From: Aquidulcibacter paucihalophilus
GTDB lineage: Bacteria > Pseudomonadota > Alphaproteobacteria > Caulobacterales > Caulobacteraceae
Length of the DNA: 64,000 bases
Assembly: GCA_030285985.1 (NCBI GenBank)
Contig: CP127384.1
Span: 496,001-560,000, forward strand
Direction of reading: 5' to 3'
In this document: positions 58,648 through 64,000 of the stretch, one piece after another
Numbering within the stretch: the stretch's first letter is position 1
How the letters are laid out: each line of letters starts with the position of its first letter
The notes under the pieces: model-generated
Databases searched by the model: none
What the model was told of the DNA's origin: nothing
What the model saw: only the letters and a program-made list of their open reading frames with translations
Made by a program: the position numbers and the translations under genes

Positions 58648-59403
58648 GTGTTCCGCAAGGTTCTGGCCGCCGTCGGGCTGCTGGCCGCCTGCGCCCCGGC
58701 GGCCCAGGCGCAGATCACGCCGCGGCCCGAGGTCCTGACAGGGGCCTTCACGCCGGGCTTCGTCGGCGAGGCCGATGAGGAACGCTATCCGGTCCGGACC
58801 GTCCGGATCGGCACGGTGCACATTTCGAGCGGGCGCGTGATCCTCGCCGACCCCTTCCTGATGTCCACGCGCGACCGCCCGCTGACGCTATCCGTGCCGC
58901 CGGGCCGCTATCCGGTCGATCTGGCGGTGGCCGACGCGGGCGACAGCGGCCAGCGGGTCGCCCTGGCCCGGCTGCTGATCTCGGACGTGCCGCCCGTCCG
59001 CTGGGCCCTGGCGGTGACGGAGGAACAGGATCCGGCCACCCTGACCGGCGCTGACATCTTCGGCTACGGTGTGGATGCCGGTACCGGGGCCTTCGTCGAT
59101 GCTGCGGTCCCGGCCTGGCTGGCAGACCGCTATCCGCCGGCGGATGTCGAGGGCTACACCGCCCTGGTGGATGACTGGCAGGTCCGGGGCGAGGCGGCGG
59201 CCCCGGCGCTCGGAATCCCGTACGGCTTCGCCCTGGTCGAGCCGCTCGGGCCCGGCGGCGCAGCCATGTTCTCGTCCGGATGGGGCGACGGCTACTATGC
59301 GTCATGGGTCGGCTACGATGCGGACGATCATCCCGTGGTCATTGTGACGGACTTCGCCGTCATCACCGCAGTGAACTTTCCGCCCACGTCGGACTCGCGT
59401 TGA
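58648..59403 (+). CDS. DUF4241 protein, exported
   Basis: A 251-residue protein starting at GTG 3 bp after the hydratase. A signal peptide is likely (VLAAVGLLAACAPAAQAQ). The DUF4241 pattern is clear: IGTVHISSGRVILADPF, PPGRYPVDLAVAD, GVDAGTGAFVDAAV, and FSSGWGDGYYASWVGYD. The role of the family is unknown; some members sit beside toxin-like genes, but none is here. The GTG has GGGGAA upstream. Confidence 0.82.
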   Translation: MFRKVLAAVGLLAACAPAAQAQITPRPEVLTGAFTPGFVGEADEERYPVRTVRIGTVHISSGRVILADPFLMSTRDRPLTLSVPPGRYPVDLAVADAGDSGQRVALARLLISDVPPVRWALAVTEEQDPATLTGADIFGYGVDAGTGAFVDAAVPAWLADRYPPADVEGYTALVDDWQVRGEAAAPALGIPYGFALVEPLGPGGAAMFSSGWGDGYYASWVGYDADDHPVVIVTDFAVITAVNFPPTSDSR

Positions 59404-59497
59404 CCGTCATACCCCTTTCCGCTATAGCCGCGCGCTCTTCGAGATTTCCCCGCCGTGGACCGTGCTCCGCGGCGTTTCCGTTCGTAAGGTTTGACTG

Positions 59498-59767
59498 ATG
59501 GCCAACAATGCCGGCGCCAAGAAAGCGATCCGCAAGATCGCTGCCCGCACCGAAGTGAACAAGGCGCGCCGTACGCGTGTCCGCACCTTCCTGCGCAAAT
59601 TCCAGGAAGCCGTCACGGGCGGCGACGCCGGTGCGGCCAAGACGGCCTTCATCGAGGCCCAGTCCGAGCTGATGCGCGCCGTCTCCAAGGGCGTGGTGCA
59701 CAAGAACACGGGTTCGCGGAAAGTGGGCCGCCTGGCCGCCCAGCTGAAGAAGATGGCCGCCGCCTGA
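59498..59767 (+). CDS. rpsT: Ribosomal protein S20
   Basis: An 89-residue basic protein, [20 protein letters not shown], with [15 protein letters not shown], as expected for S20. TAAGG lies 8 nt before the ATG. It binds 16S rRNA in the 30S subunit. The rpsT-dnaA order is the same as in Caulobacter. Confidence 0.97.
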   Translation: MANNAGAKKAIRKIAARTEVNKARRTRVRTFLRKFQEAVTGGDAGAAKTAFIEAQSELMRAVSKGVVHKNTGSRKVGRLAAQLKKMAAA

Positions 59768-59827
59768 TTTCTCGGCACCCGGACGGCCTTTCATAGGGCC
59801 TTCATGGTAAATATCAGCGATTCCAAC

Positions 59828-59853
59828 GGCGAGGGCGCGAAGGCTCCCTCGCC
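59828..59853 (+). terminator. Hairpin downstream of rpsT
   Basis: GGCGAGGG (59828-59835) pairs perfectly with CCCTCGCC (59846-59853) over a 10-nt loop, followed by GTTTG. It lies 60 bp after the rpsT stop and probably terminates that transcript, leaving dnaA on its own promoter. Confidence 0.6.
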
Positions 59854-60210
59854 GTTTGCACGTGCGCCGGTAACCGCTGTCAGGCGTATTGGCACTCGCT
59901 TGTGTGGCGAAAACGCGTTTTTCGTTGACGGTGTTTGGCTTTAGCGGAGTCAACAATTTTAACTGCAATTCGAGTCGCGAATCAGCGTTGACGCCCCCCT
60001 CCTCGAGGGTAAGTTCGAGCCGCTGACGCACTTCCATTCCCATACGGAATGAAAGCGGCGCGGAACCAGTTTTCGTGTCGGCGTGAGACGCCTGTTCAAG
60101 AGTTCGACCCCACCCGCGAGGCGCCAGCCGCACGGGACAGGAGAAGTCGTCCCGGATCAGGCCTCTCCCGAAGTGCGTCGGGTGATGGGTTTCGAAGGGT
60201 GGCTTTGACG
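59854..60210 (+). promoter_or_regulatory. dnaA leader with GANTC cluster
   Basis: This 357-bp region precedes dnaA. It has GANTC sites at 59947-59951, 59972-59976 and 59979-59983, and another at 59819-59823 within the preceding hairpin region. GANTC is the CcrM methylation site in Caulobacterales and is sparse in GC-rich DNA. An AT-rich patch (CAACAATTTTAACTGCAATT) lies at 59952-59970, with TTGACG at 59925-59930 as a possible -35. CATTCC/GGAATG (60035-60051) forms a small hairpin in the likely 5' untranslated leader. I saw no clear DnaA box here. Confidence 0.5.
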
Positions 60211-61659
60211 ATGACGGGGAGCGCGCAAATGGCGGGGATGACGGATCCGGATCGCATCTGGACCGAGGCGGCCGGTCGCCTGCGCAGCGAGATCGGCGAG
60301 GGGCCCTTCAGCTCCTATATCGCCCCCTCGGCCGTGCGCGCCGACGGTGCCGGCCAGCTGATCCTCGTCACCCCGACCGCCTATGCCCGCGACTGGGTTC
60401 GCAAGAACGCCCTGCGCCGCATGAACGAACTGTGGCTCGGTCTCGACGGCCTGTCGCGCCGCCTCGATGTCCGCTGCCGCGCCGAGATGGGCTCGACCCC
60501 CTCGGCCTCCCAGGTCGCCGCCGGCCGCGCCGAGGGCGCCGCTGTCATTCCGCTGCAGCCCGTTCCCATGCCCATGGCGACCGTGCCCCCGGTCGCCGAC
60601 GGCGCCCGCGCTGTGCGCGCCGCCGGCCTGCAGGACCGCCTGACCTTCGACAGTTTCGTGGAAGGGCAGGGCAATGCCTTCGCCCTGGCTATCGCCCGCC
60701 AGGCCGCCGCCTGGGCCGACGGCCATTTCAACCCGATCTTCTTCTGCGGCCCCTATGGCTACGGCAAGACCCACCTGCTCAACGCCATCGCCTGGGAGGC
60801 CCAGCGCCTGCGGCCGGACGCGCGCGTCGTCTATCTGACCGCCGAACGCTTCCTGTCGACCTTCGTCCGCGCCGCCCAGGACCGGACCATGGCGGCCTTC
60901 AAGGACAGCCTGCGCAACGCCGACATGCTGCTGATCGACGACGTCCAGTTCGTCGGCGGCAAGGCCGGCACCCAGGAAGAACTGCTCTCGACGCTCACCG
61001 CCCTGATCGAGGACGGCAAGAAGATCATCCTCTCGGCCGACCGCCCGCCGATGGCCTTGACCGAGGTCGAGCCGCGCCTGCGCAGCCACCTGGCCTCGGG
61101 CCTGACCTGCCCGGTCGAGCCCGCGGACCGCGCCCTGAAACTGGCCGTCGCCCGCAATCGCATCCAGGCCCTGGCCAACCTCGGCGTCGTCTCGGGCGAG
61201 GCCCAGGCCGAGGTGCTGGAACATCTGGTCGACCGCACCCCCGGTTCGATGCGCGAACTCGAGGGCGCCGTGAATACCCTGGCCGCCGTCGCCGGCGCTC
61301 GCCTGTCGGCCCTCAGCGTCGACGAGACCCAGGCCCTGCTCGGCTCGGCCCTGCGTGGCGGACCCGAACGCCGCATCACCGTCGACGAGATCCAGAAGAC
61401 GGTCGCTGATCATTTCAGCCTCAAACAGGCCGATCTGCTCTCTGAGCGTCGGACCCGCGCCGTGGCCCGCCCGCGCCAGATCGCCATGTGGCTGTGCAAA
61501 CAGCACACGACCCGCTCCTACCCCGACATCGGTCGCCGTTTCGGCGGGCGCGATCACACCACGGTCCTGCACGGCGTGCGCAAGATCGAGGAACTGATGG
61601 CGCTGGACGACCAGATCGCCCGGGATGTCGAGACGCTGACGCGCAAGCTGCGCGGCTGA
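60211..61659 (+). CDS. dnaA: Chromosomal replication initiator protein DnaA
   Basis: A 482-residue initiator. Domain I is at the N-terminus (GMTDPDRIWTEAAGRLRSEIG). The AAA+ domain has Walker A GPYGYGKTHLLNA and Walker B LLIDDVQF. Domain IV has the DNA-binding signature RRFGGRDHTTVLHGVRKIE. It opens the origin and activates cell-cycle genes. The ATG at 60211 was chosen for its resemblance to the Caulobacter N-terminus and an AAGGGTGG upstream; the open frame begins 54 codons earlier without homology. TTG 60205 and ATG 60229 are alternatives. Confidence 0.95.
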   Translation: MTGSAQMAGMTDPDRIWTEAAGRLRSEIGEGPFSSYIAPSAVRADGAGQLILVTPTAYARDWVRKNALRRMNELWLGLDGLSRRLDVRCRAEMGSTPSASQVAAGRAEGAAVIPLQPVPMPMATVPPVADGARAVRAAGLQDRLTFDSFVEGQGNAFALAIARQAAAWADGHFNPIFFCGPYGYGKTHLLNAIAWEAQRLRPDARVVYLTAERFLSTFVRAAQDRTMAAFKDSLRNADMLLIDDVQFVGGKAGTQEELLSTLTALIEDGKKIILSADRPPMALTEVEPRLRSHLASGLTCPVEPADRALKLAVARNRIQALANLGVVSGEAQAEVLEHLVDRTPGSMRELEGAVNTLAAVAGARLSALSVDETQALLGSALRGGPERRITVDEIQKTVADHFSLKQADLLSERRTRAVARPRQIAMWLCKQHTTRSYPDIGRRFGGRDHTTVLHGVRKIEELMALDDQIARDVETLTRKLRG

Positions 61660-61663
61660 AACG

Positions 61664-61780
61664 AGGGACTAGGGATGAGGGAATAGGGACCAGGTTTTGG
61701 CCGGGGCCCTGTCGGTGGGGATTATCCACACATCGATGGGGCGGCGTCCCTCATCCCTCATCCCTCATCCCTCGTCCCTT
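61664..61780. repeat. Heptamer-arm inverted repeat E
   Basis: The left arm (about 61664-61692) repeats GGGATGA-type units (GAGGGACTAGGGATGAGG); the right arm (61746-61780) carries CCCTCATCCCTCATCCC. The 53-nt loop between them contains a perfect DnaA box at 61722-61730. It lies between dnaA and dnaN, starting 4 bp after the dnaA stop. Confidence 0.75.
61722..61730 (+). promoter_or_regulatory. Perfect DnaA box
   Basis: TTATCCACA matches the consensus 9-mer exactly and sits at the centre of repeat E, between dnaA and dnaN. A single box is not an origin, but it could titrate DnaA or control dnaN transcription. Confidence 0.8.
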
Positions 61781-61866
61781 CCTTGCCCCGCCCGGCCAAT
61801 CCGCTAGAGTCCGTAGCCCTATCTCTTTGCGGCGGCTTGTGAGTCGCTGACGGCGGGCGAGACCAC

Positions 61867-62985
61867 ATGCAACTGACCATCGAACGATCCGCGCTCCTCA
61901 AGGCCCTTGGCCACGTGCAGAGTGTCGTCGAGCGCCGCAACACCATTCCGATCCTGTCCAACGTCCTGCTCAGCGCCGGGCACGACAAGCTGTCGTTCGC
62001 CGCCACCGACCTCGACATGGAGATGGTCGACGAGGCCGAGGCCCAGGTGAATGTCGAGGGCCAGATCACCGCCCCCGCCCACACCCTCTATGAAATCGTC
62101 CGCAAACTGCCGGACGGTGCCGAGGTCTCGCTCAGCTACAACGGCGACGATCCCCGTCTGGTGGTCCAGGCCGGCCGTTCGAAATTCAACCTGCCGGTCC
62201 TGCCGGCCGGCGACTTCCCGGTCATGTCGACCGACACCTCGGGCACGCGCTTCACCCTGCCCAAGGAAGACCTCGCCCGGCTGATCGACAAGACCCGGTT
62301 CGCCGTCTCGACCGAAGAGACCCGCTACTATCTGAACGGCCTCTACCTCCACACCGTGGCCGAGGCCGGCATCCCGCTGCTGCGGGCCGTCGCCACCGAT
62401 GGCCACCGACTGGCCCTCGCCGAGACGCCCGCCCCTGAGGGCGCCGCCGGCGGTCCCGGAGTCATCGTCCCGCGCAAGACCATCGACCAGGTCCGCCGCC
62501 TGCTCGACGACGGCTCCGGCCCGGTCGAGGTCATGGTCAGCCCGCAGAAGATCCGCTTCGAATTCGGCCAGGCCAGCCTGACCTCCAAGGTCATCGACGG
62601 TGCCTTCCCCGACTACATGCGCGTCATTCCCAAGGGGAACGACAAACAGGCCGACATCGACAACGCCCTGTTCGCCCAGGCCGTCGACCGCGTCGCCACC
62701 ATCTCGGCCGAGAAGAGCCGTTCGGTGAAACTGGCCTTCGAGCTGGACCGCGTCACCCTGACGGTGCGCAACATGGAGGCCGGGCAGGGGGTCGAGGAGG
62801 TCGAGATCGGCTATTCCGAAGAGCCCTTCGAGATCGGCTTCAACGCCCGCTATCTGCTGGACGTCGCCGGCCAGATCACCGGCGAGACTGCCCACTTCAA
62901 ATTCGCCGACCCGGCCTCGCCTACGCTCGTGCTCGATCCGGGCGATCCGGGCGTGCAATATGTGCTGATGCCGCTGAGGGTGTAG
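61867..62985 (+). CDS. dnaN: DNA polymerase III beta sliding clamp
   Basis: A 372-residue clamp of standard length. The opening MQLTIERSALLKALGHVQSV, the middle FAVSTEETRYYLNGLYLH and VATDGHRLAL, and the C-terminal VQYVLMPLRV (the hydrophobic-pocket end typical of beta clamps) are all present. It encircles DNA to hold the polymerase. It lies in the usual dnaA-dnaN-recF order, but a GIY-YIG gene interrupts the dnaN-recF junction. Confidence 0.97.
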   Translation: MQLTIERSALLKALGHVQSVVERRNTIPILSNVLLSAGHDKLSFAATDLDMEMVDEAEAQVNVEGQITAPAHTLYEIVRKLPDGAEVSLSYNGDDPRLVVQAGRSKFNLPVLPAGDFPVMSTDTSGTRFTLPKEDLARLIDKTRFAVSTEETRYYLNGLYLHTVAEAGIPLLRAVATDGHRLALAETPAPEGAAGGPGVIVPRKTIDQVRRLLDDGSGPVEVMVSPQKIRFEFGQASLTSKVIDGAFPDYMRVIPKGNDKQADIDNALFAQAVDRVATISAEKSRSVKLAFELDRVTLTVRNMEAGQGVEEVEIGYSEEPFEIGFNARYLLDVAGQITGETAHFKFADPASPTLVLDPGDPGVQYVLMPLRV

Positions 62986-62997
62986 GCACACAAATTC

Positions 62998-63035
62998 CCG
63001 CTCATCCCGGCGAAAGCCGGGACCCAGTGCTTTCG
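62998..63035. repeat. 38-bp inverted repeat, left copy (GIY-YIG flank)
   Basis: It begins CCGCTCATCCCGGCGAAAGC and ends in CCAGTGCTTTCG, and is identical to the reverse complement of 63356-63393 at 37 of 38 positions. TCCCGGC and GCCGGGA form an inner 7-bp hairpin with a GAAA tetraloop. It lies 12 bp after the dnaN stop. Confidence 0.9.
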
Positions 63036-63054
63036 TTACGTACGGAGGTTCCGG

Positions 63055-63339
63055 TTGGCGTTTTTCACCTACATCATCGCCAGCCGTCGAAACGGGACCC
63101 TCTACACCGGCTCGACCGACAATCTTATCAAGCGGATCGTCGAGCACCGCGACAAACGGCGCGACGGCTTCACCGCGAAATACGGCGTGGCCATCCTCGT
63201 CTGGTATGAAGTCCACGAAAGCCGCCATGCCGCCTTCGTCCGGGAGCGTCAGATCAAGGAATGGAAACGGACCTGGAAGCTGGAACTGATCGAGCGGACC
63301 AACCCCGGCTGGACCGACCTGTTCGAAAAGCTCTTCTGA
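63055..63339 (+). CDS. GIY-YIG nuclease-superfamily protein (UPF0213-like)
   Basis: A 94-residue single-domain protein. The GIY-YIG half motifs are FTYIIASRRNGTLYTGSTDN (YII and YTG), followed by KRIVEHRDKRRDGFTAKY and a later VRERQIKEWKR with Glu/Arg. Small members of this group are often annotated UPF0213 or endonuclease. The start is TTG at 63055, with GGAGG 6 nt upstream; no ATG fits. It is bracketed by 38-bp inverted repeats and sits inside the dnaN-recF junction, suggesting a small mobile unit. Nuclease activity is not shown. Confidence 0.85.
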   Translation: MAFFTYIIASRRNGTLYTGSTDNLIKRIVEHRDKRRDGFTAKYGVAILVWYEVHESRHAAFVRERQIKEWKRTWKLELIERTNPGWTDLFEKLF

Positions 63340-63355
63340 ACCGCCCGCGTTCTTG

Positions 63356-63393
63356 CGAAAGAACTGGGTCCCGGCTTTCGCCGGGATGAGCGG
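63356..63393. repeat. 38-bp inverted repeat, right copy (GIY-YIG flank)
   Basis: This is the inverted partner of 62998-63035, with one mismatch. Its end lies 6 bp before the recF start, so the recF ribosome-binding region (GAGCGGAAAATC) overlaps the repeat. Confidence 0.9.
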
Positions 63394-63399
63394 AAAATC

Positions 63400-64000
63400 T
63401 TGATCACCACCCTCACCCTCACCGATTTCCGCTCCTATGCGAGCGCGACCCTGCCCGTCGCGGCGGGGGCGGTGGTGCTTCACGGCCCTAACGGCGCGGG
63501 CAAGACCAATCTGCTGGAGGCCCTCAGCCTCTTCACCCCCGGCAAGGGGCTGCGTGGTGCCACGGCCCCCGAGATGGGTCGCCGCGAGCCGGGCGAGGCG
63601 ACCGGCCGCGCCTGGGCCGTCGCGGCCGTCCTGACCGACGGGGAGGAGGAAACGAAGCTGGGCACCGGCGTCCAGTCGCCCGGCGCCGCCCGCCGCATCG
63701 TCCGCATCGACGGCGAGACGGCCCAGCCCGGCCGGCTGCTCGACCATCTGCGCCCGGTCTGGGCCACGCCGGAGCAGGACCGGCTGTTCTCCGACGCCCG
63801 CGCCGCGCGGCTGAAATTCCTCGACCGGCTGGTCTTCGCCGCCGACCCTGCCCACGCCGCCTCGGTCTCCGCCTATGAAAAGGCCCTGCGCGAGCGGCTG
63901 CGCCTGCTGACCGAGGGCTCGGAAGGCCGCGCCGCCGACCCCCTCTGGCTCGATGCCCTCGAACTGCGCCTTGGCGAGGCCGGGGCCGAGGCCGCCATCG
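63400..64000 (+). CDS. recF: DNA replication/repair protein RecF (partial)
   Basis: The first 200 codons of RecF are visible and the gene continues past the window. Walker A is [19 protein letters not shown], after the RecF opening [33 protein letters not shown] and [14 protein letters not shown] match later conserved stretches. It loads RecA at gaps. The start is TTG at 63400, six bases after the right 38-bp repeat; no better start is visible. Its ribosome-binding site may be supplied by the repeat. Confidence 0.93.
   Translation, partial: MITTLTLTDFRSYASATLPVAAGAVVLHGPNGAGKTNLLEALSLFTPGKGLRGATAPEMGRREPGEATGRAWAVAAVLTDGEEETKLGTGVQSPGAARRIVRIDGETAQPGRLLDHLRPVWATPEQDRLFSDARAARLKFLDRLVFAADPAHAASVSAYEKALRERLRLLTEGSEGRAADPLWLDALELRLGEAGAEAAI

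Noticed and set aside
61660..61866. dnaA-dnaN spacer considered as the replication origin
   Set aside because: Only one clear DnaA box and no AT-rich unwinding region are visible. In Caulobacter the origin lies near hemE, which is not in this window.

Overview
The window is GC-rich, gene-dense chromosomal DNA from an alphaproteobacterium, most likely of the order Caulobacterales (Brevundimonas-like). The evidence is the Caulobacter-type DnaA downstream of rpsT, GANTC (CcrM-type) sites clustered in the dnaA leader, the alphaproteobacterial families EipA/DUF1134, DUF2794 and DUF6356, a SqdB-like epimerase, and frequent GTG/TTG starts with GTGA/ATGA gene overlaps. I saw no tRNA, rRNA, phage, IS or CRISPR. 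Nearly all of it reads as core genome; the unusual material lies in the intergenic repeats and leaders.

Layout. 0-5.6 kb: 3' end of sucA, sucB with two lipoyl domains, a glutaryl-CoA module (CoA-transferase and acyl-CoA dehydrogenase) and a lipoprotein. 5.8-9.4 kb: a response regulator, histidine kinase and HtrA protease operon, probably for envelope stress. 9.8-15.1 kb: small conserved genes, a Bax1-type membrane protein, ThpR, an acetyltransferase, a SqdB-like epimerase plus SDR, and EipA. 15.2-27 kb (minus strand): infC, then an inserted S9 peptidase/MFS/S9 peptidase block, rpmI-rplT, and pheS, two small paralogues, pheT and a YqhA-type gene. 27-38.9 kb: sugar and envelope precursor genes (GT9, galU, glmS, glmM, phosphomannomutase), a YeiH-type transporter, an FAD protein, gpmA and a RibD-like deaminase. 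39-42.2 kb: two pentapeptide-repeat genes and a small heat-shock gene with a ROSE-like RNA thermometer. 42.5-48.4 kb: two exported methyltransferase-like proteins, a hydrolase, and a universal-stress-protein/beta-CASP pair behind an FNR/FixK-like box. 48.4-55 kb: HisN-type phosphatase, XRE regulator, GlsB, typA and an OPT transporter. 55.2-64 kb: cytochrome c', mutM, DUF1697, enoyl-CoA hydratase, rpsT, dnaA, dnaN, a GIY-YIG gene and the start of recF.

The most unusual structures are non-coding. (1) Five intergenic dyads (38.98, 55.66, 56.61, 57.72 and 61.66 kb) have arms made of short degenerate heptamer repeats facing each other; the last encloses a perfect DnaA box between dnaA and dnaN. 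(2) The GIY-YIG gene between dnaN and recF is bracketed by 38-bp inverted repeats identical at 37 positions, each with an inner hairpin, suggesting a small mobile unit. (3) Two 40-nt elements at convergent gene ends share a fixed frame while the inner stem changes on both sides. (4) infC probably starts at ATT. (5) The hsp20 leader has a bulged-G hairpin over its ribosome-binding site and a candidate RpoH promoter. (6) Two tandem paralogues of unknown function sit, translationally coupled, between pheS and pheT.
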